Shown: one piece after another, positions 1 to 7,969 of the stretch | How the letters are laid out: each line of letters begins with the position of its first letter | Position numbering within the stretch: position 1 is the first letter of the stretch | NCBI GenBank assembly: GCA_002682825.1 | Contig: NOKP01000115.1 | Span: 29,613 to 40,333 of the forward strand | Direction of reading: 5' to 3' | DNA from: Neonectria sp. B-13 | Lineage: Eukaryota > Ascomycota > Sordariomycetes > Hypocreales > Nectriaceae | DNA length: 10,721 nucleotides | Program-made: the position numbers and the translations under genes | Notes under the pieces: model-generated | Seen by the model: the letters and a program-made list of their open reading frames with translations, nothing else | What the model was told of the DNA's origin: nothing | Database searches by the model: none

Positions 1-1477
1 AAAGCAATATTATAATATGAAACAACATGAAACTTTCACTAAGATATAGCTTGTTTCATGTAAATAACTTCAATTTTGGCCAAATACTGTGTAAGTGACA
101 TCGGACATTTTGTATGGGGAAATTTTATTTTTGCTGTACGGTAGGTGGGTCTTAGCCGCAGGTGGGTAATGCATGGTAGCTTCTCAAAACAACCCCATTG
201 TTTGGGTCCGTCCCGTGGCTCTCCGGTACACCAAGGGAGAGGGAAGCGAAGCAGTCTGCTGAGGAGTTGCCGTCAAGCTGGTGAAGCATGTCGCCACGAA
301 AGCAGGAATAATGGTTATTTACATAGAAGACCTGTTATATAGGTCGTGTATCAAATAGTTATAGTAAACGAATGAACTGTGCTCACGCCATGTCGGTGTC
401 TGATGAGTGCCAAGCTAGGTGTCTAACGCTGGGTGCACCTATAAGGTCTAGTCCCTTGGGCGAGCTGGCCAAGCGTGTTCTGCTGTGAGGTAATCCGGGA
501 TGATATATGAGATAAAGTGGAAATGCGAAGTAGGAATGACTGAACTGTATGCAAGTGAGAAGCACTGATTATAACCCTGCTGAGATATTTGTAGGTCAGT
601 TTAAACTACTCCGGCTATTGGTATTATTATATAATTTTTAGTTGTATAAACCCGTGGGGTTCGTCGATTCCTTTTAGATGAAACGACACGTGAACGTGAT
701 AAGCTAGTTAGTAGGTGGGAGGAAGGTTGTATACTTAGTTGGATAGGAGCGTAAGGTGACTGCGCGCTACAACAATTGCGGCATCGAGCCTTGAGTGTCG
801 CCGAGTCTGATCCAATGGAACTCCCCTCTCCCTACGTCCGAAGAGATTGGTTGATGCGCCCGCAACAAGGTGAAGATGATCTCATCTCTGTGGTTTGCTG
901 GTGTTGGTACTAGGGATGGAAACGTGGGGAAAAACGATAGAACCGACGGATGATGAATGATGACGGTATAGGCCCCCTAGCTCCTTCCCCCGGGCGGTGG
1001 TTCCTGGCGTTGTCTCTAGGATCTTGGGCCTAAGACCAACAGAGCCAAGTCTGGAGAGTTTAGACGGGCGAGCCTGGGCTAGGCTGCGACAGAAGCTCGG
1101 GGACCATGGACGATGATGCGATGGGTGCTGGTTGACATTGAACCCTGGTGGATCATGATTGTTGATGGATACCGACGGATAAGAGAGGGGGGCGGGTGGC
1201 ACGTCAGACGAGCGGGGCTAGGGAAAAGTGACCGGGACGGAGAGTGAGTGAGTGAGAGAGAGATACGGATTCTGATAGAGAGAGCTGCTGTAGTCAAGAT
1301 TATAAAGGGGGAGGCTGTGTGCATTACAACGACACGCAGCGACACGCAAATGTCGACAACGCAGCGGTAGACACACACACACACACACCGCAAACCAATT
1401 CTGGATGTTGAATGGATGGATGAAAAGAAGAGATGCCTTACCTGCCGCGTTTTAAGGGGGAAAGGAGAATAAAAGCA
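1..1477. other. Non-coding stretch, no gene recognised
   Basis: I see no recognisable coding sequence on either strand. The first 130 bases are AT-rich and contain an 8-bp inverted repeat (CATGAAAC at 26-33, GTTTCATG at 53-60). Simple repeats lie at 1235-1262 (GAGT/GA-rich) and 1371-1388 (AC)9. A CCAAT motif is at about 811-815 and its reverse complement (ATTGG) at about 846-850, as often seen in fungal promoters, but no convincing gene follows. On the minus strand a good splice-donor-like CAG|GTAAGG lies near 1438-1446. Open frames here are short and of low complexity, so I leave them out. Confidence 0.6.
1371..1388. repeat. (AC)9 microsatellite
   Basis: Nine uninterrupted AC dinucleotides, preceded by a looser GACACGC repeat at about 1330-1348. 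The tract is in non-coding DNA and has no evident function. Confidence 0.95.
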
Positions 1478-1692
1478 AGGTTTGGTCGGTTGACTACTCG
1501 ATATTGTTCCTATGAGGTCGTTTGTTTGAACCTTATGGGCTTGGACAGGATGATACCGGGCCGAAGATGTCGCAATGTCGTAAATGAAGCCCAAATCAAG
1601 TGAAGAACACGCAAAAGAGAAGGTGGAGAGATTATACCCTGTCCCTCTCTCAATAAGGATTCGGCTCGTTGTCGTCATTCCCATTGCCTTAA
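1478..1692 (-). repeat. Left arm of ~200-bp inverted repeat; inverted copy of the opsin-gene promoter
   Basis: This 215-bp segment matches, in reverse complement, positions 7749-7946 directly upstream of the opsin-related gene. By hand alignment about 90% of aligned bases agree, with roughly 18 substitutions of mixed type and one 17-bp indel that is extra here (near 1537-1553). The match is continuous from AGGTTTGG at 1478 to CCTTAA at 1692 and stops abruptly at both ends. Beyond the outer end there is no opsin coding sequence in the corresponding direction. The copy could be the remnant of a duplicated opsin gene, one arm of a larger mobile or rearranged segment, or a dispersed repeat that the opsin gene has adopted as its promoter. 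Confidence 0.9.
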
Positions 1693-1708
1693 TTAGTAGT
1701 AGTAGTGT

Positions 1709-1846
1709 ATTTAACGCCAGGGGAGCACGAAGTGCTCCAGACCTCCCATGGGGTATGTGGCGTGCGAGAGTCTACCTAGCTATTCCAGTTACTAGTATAT
1801 ACGAGGCAATGGGCCTTCTTGAGAGGCTAGGTCGACTGTAGACTAC
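1709..1846. repeat. Hairpin-rich repeat, copy A
   Basis: The repeat begins with ATTTAACGCC and contains nested inverted repeats. An outer stem ACGCCA (1714-1719) pairs with TGGCGT (1758-1763). Inside it an inner hairpin GGAGCAC (1722-1728) pairs with GTGCTCC (1732-1738) around a 3-base loop, and CCCATGGG forms a short palindrome at about 1745-1752. Downstream, 1769-1780 pairs with 1826-1837 at 11 of 12 positions. A GTAGACTAC block (1838-1846) has its reverse complement at 1870-1878. The 5' part up to about 1790 recurs as copy B at 2551. It is preceded by an AGT-type trinucleotide tract (1694-1706). On the minus strand this gives a structured element ending in a simple repeat, as SINEs do; a MITE is another option. 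No tRNA-like A or B box could be identified. Confidence 0.6.
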
Positions 1847-2524
1847 ATCTTTTCCATCCCCACTGTGCCGTAGTCTACCAGCTGCCTTTAAACACTAGAT
1901 ATCTCGCAAAATCAAGCCTCCTCATTGGAAAACCCTCTAGGGATAAAAAACCAACAAGTACAAGCGGCAGAAAGTTCAAGTACGTCTCCCTCCTTCACTC
2001 GAGGGATCCGTAACTCCAGCCCGTTATTCACTCCTAGTTCCATTATCAATCCCAGGTCCCTAGTCCCGCGGTGTTGCAGTTCGTCTTGAGGTTTCCCGTC
2101 ATTGACTTCGGAGATCTCTCGTAGACTATTGATGGAGGGTCTAGCTTGGCCGGAGGGCCAAAGGCTAGGTCGCTGTCGAAGATCGTAATAAGGTCGTGAA
2201 GTCCTTAAAAGCCCGCGAGCCCGCTCGGCTCTGCGGCGGTACGGGCACAGCAGTGTCTGTGATGCAGGTAGAGTCCAGCGCCTTCCCAGGCTGCTCTGTG
2301 AGCTCACGAAAGAGCAGCCTCGCTGGTAGATGTATTGTGTTGTCGATGATTTGGCTCGGTCGGGAGCCAAAGGCGCAAAATTTTCTCCTGTTAAATCGTA
2401 GATGGGTGGTAGTGAAGATTATGTGCAATGTCGGTAGCAACACTAGGCGGTCAGACCCGGGCCTTAGCAGTCGGCTAACAGCCAGTACCAAGAAATTTAT
2501 GATTAAGGGAAGGTGAGATGAGGA
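1847..2524. other. Unassigned stretch, no gene recognised
   Basis: Apart from the GTAGTCTAC block at 1870-1878 I find nothing I can name. A minus-strand open frame spans about 1912-2370 and overlapping frames run in other phases, but their translations show no domain, motif or codon preference that I recognise. It may be decayed coding or transposon sequence. Confidence 0.4.

Positions 2525-2550
<26 letters not shown>
2525..2550. repeat. (AG)13 microsatellite
   Basis: Thirteen AG dinucleotides directly abut the ATTTAACGCC start of hairpin repeat copy B. Copy A also has a simple repeat at the same edge, but of a different unit, so the tract may be the tail of the element when read on the minus strand. 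Confidence 0.95.
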
Positions 2551-2557
<7 letters not shown>

Positions 2558-2627
2558 GCCAAGGGAGCGCAAGGCGCTCCAGGGCATGTGGCGTGCAGAA
2601 GACTATCTAGGATATCCTGCACTTCTG
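2551..2627. repeat. Hairpin-rich repeat, copy B
   Basis: Direct-orientation partner of the repeat at 1709. It shares ATTTAACGCC, the outer stem ACGCCA (2556-2561) with TGGCGT (2589-2594), and the 7-bp inner hairpin GGAGCGC (2564-2570) with GCGCTCC (2574-2580). It lacks about 11 bases that carry the middle CCCATGGG palindrome in copy A. Further on, CAGAAG (2596-2601) can pair with CTTCTG (2622-2627). In the inner stem one G-C pair replaces an A-T pair of copy A, so pairing is preserved despite divergence. Confidence 0.6.
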
Positions 2628-2705
2628 GCTTAGTAGCTAGGTAAGGTTGCGATCCGCACCCGTGGGCTCCTTCATTTGAGCTCGTGTTCAGTATGTTTCG
2701 ATTTA

Positions 2706-2977
2706 CAGGATCTTGAAGTCAAGGTCTGAGGTCGTTGAGAGAGCTCTCAGAGGGAAGAGACGAGGAAGAGGGTGCTGGGAGAGGAGCATCCCTCGACGCT
2801 GACATCATGAACAACTTGGCTATTACCTGGAAACACCAAGGCCGCTCTAGAGATGCTTTAACTCTGATGCGGAACTGCGTTATCCTTCGGGAGCGAGTGC
2901 TTGGTATAAACCATCCAGACGTAGCATCCTCGGCGACAACTCTAGCTAATCGGGAGGAAGTGAGCGACATATCATAG
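2706..2977 (+). pseudogene. Remnant of TPR region of a fungal NLR-type protein
   Basis: The translation matches the kinesin-light-chain-like TPR repeats found at the C-terminus of fungal NB-ARC/NACHT (NLR-like) proteins. One frame reads QDLEVKV at 2706-2726, then stops at 2727 and 2736, then TRKRVLGEEHPSTLTS up to 2807. The frame then shifts by one base and continues as MNNLAITWKHQGR and on through LRERVLGINHPDVASS to a stop at 2975-2977. The GEEHPSTLTSMNNLA join is characteristic of the family, so a one-base loss at about 2807 is the simplest reading. The 10-residue interruption around the two stops suggests a second lesion. Only about two TPR units are left, and the sensor and nucleotide-binding parts are absent. 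NLR-like proteins act in fungal self/non-self recognition; this copy cannot be functional as it stands. Confidence 0.8.
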
Positions 2978-3239
2978 GGGAGGAAACAATTTTTGAACAA
3001 TAAACATAAAGGGGGCGCTAATGAGATGAACCTTCTGTGCTAATTTATGATTAAACGGACTTCTTAGTTGCTGCCGGCCCATTTATAACATATTTTAGGC
3101 TACTTATTAACCTCATAACTTTTTAAAACGCAACCTGAAGGACTCCCACAATCCGTCGGGCAGCAACTGCGTGAACTTGTCCCCGATCCTCCTCCAACCC
3201 AAAGGCTATCCTCTGCGGCCCTGGACTCCATCGAGCTGT

Positions 3240-3928
3240 AGGACCCTATTTTAAACGAGCTCCGAACATATTTGATTTCTACCGCCAACAACATACAAAG
3301 ATCTCTTATGACGCTTAAGCTAACGCAGTGCATCCAGGGAACTTTCCTATGCTTATTCTGGGATCGAAGTGACTGGAATAGATATTTCACTAATGCAGCC
3401 CGAACTTGTACCGCAGAATTGTCGATTCGAACTAGACGATGCGAACAAGCCCTGGGCCGGACCAACGGTACACTATGATTTGATCCACTGCCGCGGACGC
3501 ATGGGAGACATCGTTGATTGGGTGTCGACTTCTGTCGAAGCATGCCGTTGCCTTAGGACCCTCGGGTGCTTGGTCATCAGTGATGTGGCTTTTCGATATA
3601 CCGCCGCAGATGGGCCACTTGAGGAAGACTCTGCTTGGCGCCAAGTCTCTAGTATGATTCGATCTTAGGACACCTCAATGATCGGTCCTTCACCATTGAG
3701 GATGGAAGCCTCCAGGAAGCAATAAAAGAGGCCGGTCTTGAGAATATCTGTGAAGTACATCGGACGATCATGGTGGGAGACTACTCCGACTATATATGGG
3801 ATCGGATCTATTCTACTTTGCTTGTCTGGTACGACCTGAAGCGTATTTCTGCCGAGGATGTCCACAAGGAACTGCAAAACTTGCAGTGCCGTCTCCTCTC
3901 GGAGGTAGCTGTTGTTCGCACCGAGTAG
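3240..3928 (+). pseudogene. Broken LaeA/TAM-type SAM-dependent methyltransferase
   Basis: From about 3345 one frame encodes IEVTGIDIS, then VPQNCRFELDDA, then YDLIHCRGRMG, and CRCLRTLGCLVISDV. These correspond to the strand after motif I, the acidic adenine-binding loop, the following strand, and the LKPGG-like segment of class I methyltransferases resembling trans-aconitate methyltransferase and LaeA. At about 3651-3656 the frame shifts by one base and the C-terminal part continues (ILGHLNDRSFTIEDGSLQEA, then KEAGLENICEVHRTI) to a stop at 3926-3928. The glycine-rich SAM-binding motif I expected just before 3345 is not recognisable, and 3240-3344 is disrupted by stops. With a lost cofactor motif and a frameshift this is a pseudogene. 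Such enzymes are common in fungal metabolite clusters; its substrate cannot be told. Confidence 0.8.
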
Positions 3929-4153
3929 AAAGTTTTCTCCTCTTAAAAGAAGTATGCTCTAATATAAAAAAAGCATAAGGATATTGTGGGGAAAGCCATG
4001 CTCGGCAAAGCCGACGCCGAAGGAGTTGGAGATATATGGAGAAGTGAGCGGGAAATAAATCGCTAGAGCGCGATTCTTGTGGGACGCTTTCCAGGAGATC
4101 TAGTCTAATGATGATAGACTATCACAGTACTGCGGAATCACCTCGGCAGATAA
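3929..4153. other. Unassigned stretch between relics
   Basis: No gene is recognised. The plus strand reads in several short interrupted frames. The segment may be the decayed 5' part of the coding-like sequence that follows. Confidence 0.35.
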
Positions 4154-4700
4154 GGGACTATAGACCTAGATCAAGCGGTTAATCTTCCATCAGGAAGTAC
4201 AGGTAAGACTTTATTCTCTATATCAGATAATAAGTAATAGTACTAACTTCAATAAGAAATTCGAATGCGGCGTTTAGCTTCGATTCTTCCTGAGGAAGGC
4301 CTTACGAGAGAAGATGGGGTAATTATTAAATACCTCCGCGGTCTCCTTGAAGCCGCCCACTGTGAGAAGGCTGGTATACCCCAACCTCCACGGGCAAGGA
4401 CAAGCCATGTTACTCCCGAATCGACCGGGGGCATGTCATTTGGGGGAAAGACGGAATGGCGGCTGAGGGTGATGCCAAAGACGAGGATGACCTGTTGGTC
4501 GTATAAAGAAGTTATGTCCCGACTTGCTGTAAGACAATACCAAGGAGGAGCTTGGAGGAAGCCTCCGTCGTAAACTATACCTTGGAGTGGTAAGATAGAG
4601 AGGGTTATTACCCTCTCGTGCGCCCAGTGCTTGTTGGCCCACGATGGCACATGTTCAGTATCCGCGAACCACAGGTATCCTAAGCGCATGTGCTGTATCT
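4154..4700 (+). pseudogene. Decayed coding-like sequence of unknown family with one intron
   Basis: A stop at 4151-4153 is followed by an open stretch of 16 codons, then a textbook intron candidate at 4203-4256 (54 bp: CAG|GTAAGA donor, perfect TACTAAC at 4241-4247, AG ten bases past the branch A). Splicing keeps the frame open across the junction (NLPSGST|EIRMRRLASILPEEG) for about 121 residues in total, to a stop at 4571-4573. Further along, plausible protein segments lie in other frames, for example the acidic DGMAAEGDAKDEDDLLVV from 4450 and VGPRWHMFSIREPQ near 4635-4676, suggesting frameshifts. I do not recognise the family. It might also be a short expressed gene; a minus-strand open frame (4249-4689) overlaps it, and I found no reason to prefer that one. 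Confidence 0.4.
4203..4256 (+). other. Candidate spliceosomal intron
   Basis: GTAAGA donor, TACTAAC branch sequence identical to the strong fungal consensus, and an AG acceptor ten bases after the branch adenine. Its 54-bp length is close to the other introns of this window (49-60 bp). The flanking frames join without a stop. Confidence 0.55.
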
Positions 4701-6032
4701 TCGCTACGTTGGCGCTGTCCCTCGTTTTGGTTAGACAGCCGATGGTGCCGTAGCAAGCAACAGGTGTCTTGTTGGCTGCCTCGCTGTCTGGTGCGGGGCG
4801 AGGGCATCAATCACCATTGACCACGTAAGTTCTTGTCCAGTTGGCCAGGCTGCTGGGGGAACTGTTCGGATACCAATGAGTACCGGTGTTCGCAGCCTCC
4901 GATGGACGATCGACCGGAACTAACTCTCCGGGCATCGCTCCCAAACATTCCATAAGCCTTCTTTCTTAGCGTGGCGACTGTTCCATTTTCCTACAGTAGT
5001 AGGTAAGATGTGCGGGACCCTCGATACCGTGGGCTACATGTACCTCGGCCCTTGCGCTAATAGAACTCTCTGAATGACGAGATCGATCGTTAATAGCCAG
5101 GCCCGATTAAACGTCGTCCGCTGCCCGCCCCTTATGTAAGTTCACCGTGGCCCACTTCCCATATCCTGTTTCGACCATATCGCACCTAATACTACTATCG
5201 TAGCGAAGGCGCCAGATGCGCATCACGGCTTAGCACGAGAGCTACGCAGAATAGTGAATGAACGGCTAGCGTCTATAATCACATGCGTAATGGTTTGCAT
5301 GCGTGAAGGGAAGGGAACGGAGAGTTTTCCGAACTACTCAATTGGGACAACTGGAAATTCTATCGACGCGTCATATATACTTACATCTGCATGTCGCCCA
5401 GATGACATCAGAATGTCGTAATACGAACCGTAGCCCTCACCGCTTCCGTTTCATTAAACTGCGTGCGGGCAGCGTCGCACATATTACGTATTCGAAAACG
5501 CGAAGACATGAGACTTGAGAACGCTTATGGCTATGTACTAGGCGTGCCGCAGATAGGTGTGCCATCGACAGGACGAATCTATGATGAAGTGGCCTCCCAC
5601 ATTGAGCATTCACAGAGGGAGACTTTGAATTAATTTTGCATCAACATGTGTTTTGAATGCCGGGCATGCATTAGACGGGCCATTTATTGACATTCAGAAG
5701 CCGATTATTGGCTTAAAGGTTCTAGCAGAGGCGGGAACCCAGTAAAAAGTGCCAGACTAGCAACCTATCACACGTGGATCTTATCCTCACTGGAGCCGCC
5801 ACAGATGTCAGGGACACCCATCTGCACGAGTAGCCAACGGATTGCGAGATTTTCTTAAACCGAACGTGTTGGCCGGATGATATTCTCCGGGACATTGGTT
5901 GCCAAAGTTGAGAGACGCATATCACATGTTCCATTGCGACTTACACAACTTGATATCGTCCAAAGCCCAGTGTTCGTTTTTGCGCCGTCCTATCATCATC
6001 GCTGCGTCATTATATGTAGCTAATGGACTTAT
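4701..6032. other. Long stretch without a recognisable gene
   Basis: About 1.3 kb in which all six frames are broken into short pieces. Short stretches of plus-strand translation look protein-like, but none carries a diagnostic motif. I looked for cytochrome P450, transporter, transposase and reverse-transcriptase signatures and found no decisive one. The last 100-200 bases presumably include the promoter and leader of the HHE gene. Confidence 0.5.
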
Positions 6033-6829
6033 ATGAAGCTGCCTTTCGCTCATAGTTCTCCAACCTCCCGGGCCACTTCCTGTTCATCAGCTATGTTCTT
6101 GGCACGCGCTACGGTCTTCCCACAACTCCGGGTTATCTTTAAACCCCGACCAATTTCTCTCTCACAAAGTTTACTGAAATCGGCTGCTGCAATGTCTTCC
6201 ATTTCCGACGCTATAGTCAAGGACCACCGCGAGCTGGAGCGGTACTACAATGAGGTAGTCAATTCAGCAGATCTGGATCATCAAGAACGCTTCGGTAACC
6301 AGTTTACCTGGGAGCTCGCTCGCCACTCGGTAGGCGAGGAGCTGATTGTTTATCCCGCTTTCGAGAAATACTTAGGATCCAAGGGCAAAGAGATGGCAGA
6401 AGATGACCGAAAGGAGCACCATAGAGTCAGTTGGCCCAGGAGCTAATGGGTGTCAAATGGGATACTAACTATAAAAAGGTCAAAGAGCTTCTCAAGGAGT
6501 TTCAGCAGCTGAAACCGAAGGAACACGAATACATTCCGAAGCTTAAGGAGATTTGGACCCTCCTGTCTAAACACATGGAAGAGGAAGAAGGTCGCGATTT
6601 GCCAGCTCTTGAAGGTGCACTACAGAACCAGTCCGGCGAGTCGGAATCGATGGCCAAGAGCTTTGGCAGGACTAAGGCATTCGTACCATCTCGCAGCCAC
6701 CCGAGCGCTGGCGAACACCCGCCTTTCGAAACCGTGATGGGCTTAATGACCGCCCCTATCGACCATATTGCTGATGTTTTCAGGAAGTTTCCTGATCAGA
6801 CCATCTCGCCTAACCCGTCTACCAAATAG
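6033..6829 (+). CDS. Hemerythrin-like HHE cation-binding domain protein (2 exons)
   Basis: Exons 6033-6425 and 6479-6829 give a 247-residue protein. The 53-bp intron (6426-6478) has a GTCAGT donor, an ACTAAC branch sequence and an AAAAG acceptor; removing it in phase 0 joins DRKEHHR to VKELLKEF, as the family requires. HHE proteins bind a di-iron centre in a four-helix bundle. Likely ligands are the His/Glu pairs in KDHRELE (H65, E69), ARHSVGEE (H98, E102), KEHHRVKE (H129 or H130, E134) and KHMEEEE (H163, E167). The C-terminal part (AKSFGRTKAFVPSRSHPS and FETVMGLMTAPID) is typical of the fungal members. The first 50 residues are rich in Ser, Ala and Arg and lack acidic residues, suggesting a mitochondrial presequence. 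Later starts at M21 (6093) or M54 (6192, MSSISDAI) would give a shorter or cytosolic form. Roles reported for relatives involve oxygen, iron or nitric-oxide handling; the exact function here is unknown. No lesion is seen. Confidence 0.88.
6426..6478 (+). other. Intron of the HHE gene
   Basis: GT...AG, 53 bp, phase 0, branch sequence ACTAAC at 6464-6469. The donor GTCAGT is slightly non-consensus. If the intron is retained, translation stops soon after the exon end at a TAA (6444-6446), giving a truncated bundle. Confidence 0.85.
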
Positions 6830-7748
6830 ACTGAGCAAGCCGAGGTATCTGTGGGTTTCAATTCGCTGTCTCAGACAGAATTGTCCGCTTATCACCAAAG
6901 TCAGAGAGCTAGATCAAGAACGAATAACAATGCGTATCATTAAATGTTATCCGCTTTATCTAATGTGTCCTCACGAGTAGAATATGAGTTTTGTTGTCCT
7001 CAACGGACTTAAAGTCGACACCGATGCGTACTGGCATGTTGCCGGTCTTTAAAACCAGCTAACTTTGAACACCTTCTTCTTCAAAATTGCGCATTCGAAT
7101 TAAGGCATTTTCCCAGAGTCTCGAGACTTCAAGCCAATAAGTGGACAAATCATGTCAACCTAAATGTGACGAATCATTGCGCTTCGGAGCTACATGGACA
7201 TCATGGTCGCAGGTGGTAGGTAGGTCTGCAGGTAGTGATCGTCGGTCCCCCGCTCCCAAGGCCCAATGACGGTAGCCCGTGGTGTGGCGACTTTTTGAGT
7301 CCCTAATGTCGCTTTCCGTTGAGTGGCCCATTTATGGACGCCTGCAAGTTTCTCGACTCGTAGCCGCTGTACGGATCCTGTTCCGCTGGGCGTAGTTGGG
7401 GCAGAATGAGAACGGCGCGTAGTCGCATCTTTGACAGGTCTCAATAACGCGGTGCACCGCCGGCAGGGAAAAAAGGGAGTGAAGAGAGCCAATTGAGTCC
7501 CAGTCAAAGCAGCTCTTGTGAATTCTGATACGGTGAGGAATACCACATGCATCAATCATCGACGTGCCCCGGCGAAGCGATGATTGGGCGACATGTGCCT
7601 TGCAGTCTTTGTCCTTGTCGCGTCATCGGCTAAGTTTGTCGATCGCCAACCGCTAAGCACGACGTCATAACGAAGCGGGTGATGGCAGCGCCCAGTCGGC
7701 AGCATCGGAGGGGGGTTTCTTGGGCCTTGATGCTTCTAAGATACCGCC
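6830..7748. other. Intergenic stretch, no gene recognised
   Basis: This holds the 3' end region of the HHE gene and then sequence of unknown nature. Two overlapping minus-strand open frames (7190-7555 and 7332-7559) are present. One has several cysteines (CQRCDYAPFSFC), but I cannot place either in a family. An AGGGG motif (the stress-response element core of yeasts, read on this strand) sits at 7709-7713, and a perfect palindrome GCCTTAAGGC spans 7746-7755 at the inner edge of the repeat arm. Confidence 0.45.
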
Positions 7749-7946
7749 TTAAGGCAATGGGAATGACGACAACGAGACAAATCCTTATAGAAAGAGGGAC
7801 AGGGTAGAATCTCTCCACCTTCTCTTTCGCGTGCTCTTCACTTTATTTGGGCTTCATACACGACACTCCGATATCTTCGCCCGGGATATAAGGTTCAAGA
7901 AAACGACCTCATAGGAACAATATCGAGTAGTCAACCGACCAAACCT
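7749..7946 (+). repeat. Right arm of ~200-bp inverted repeat; promoter/leader of the opsin-related gene
   Basis: Reverse-complement match of 1478-1692, ending only 23 bp before the start codon of the opsin-related gene. It must therefore contain most of that gene's core promoter or 5' leader. Compared with the left arm it lacks 17 bp, and the gap falls at a TATA-like GATATAAGG (about 7885-7893), which the left arm does not have in that form. Confidence 0.9.
7887..7893 (+). promoter_or_regulatory. TATA-like element upstream of opsin-related gene
   Basis: TATAAGG lies about 80 bp upstream of the ATG at 7970. It sits inside the inverted-repeat arm, exactly where the two arms differ by the 17-bp indel; the left arm reads CATAAGG here. 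This is a positional inference only; no transcription start is known. Confidence 0.3.
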
Positions 7947-7969
7947 CTACCGCCATCACCATCGTCAGC

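Noticed and set aside
1..180. Possible transposon end (AT-rich, small inverted repeat, GGTGGGT direct repeats at about 145-167)
   Set aside because: No matching terminal repeat or target-site duplication was found elsewhere in the window.
1079..1684. Long minus-strand open frame (201 codons)
   Set aside because: It runs through the inverted-repeat arm and the AC microsatellite; the translation is low-complexity (poly-Ser/Val/Cys) and resembles no protein I know.
1912..2370. Minus-strand open frame of 152 codons
   Set aside because: No recognisable motif or domain, and overlapping frames of similar length exist in the same stretch.
2551..2680. tRNA-derived SINE head next to hairpin copy B
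   Set aside because: GGTTGCGATCC near 2645 only loosely resembles a B box, and no A box at proper spacing was found on either strand.
4249..4689. Minus-strand open frame of 146 codons
   Set aside because: It is antisense to the intron-containing plus-strand frame, has no splice evidence of its own and no recognisable family.
4960..5500. Faint resemblance to decayed cytochrome P450 segments
   Set aside because: Short translated pieces seemed P450-like, but the heme-binding Cys motif and the ExxR motif were not found, so the resemblance is not enough for a call.
7190..7559. Cysteine-containing minus-strand open frames near the right arm
   Set aside because: The cysteine spacing fits neither Zn2Cys6 nor C2H2 fingers, and no other domain could be seen.
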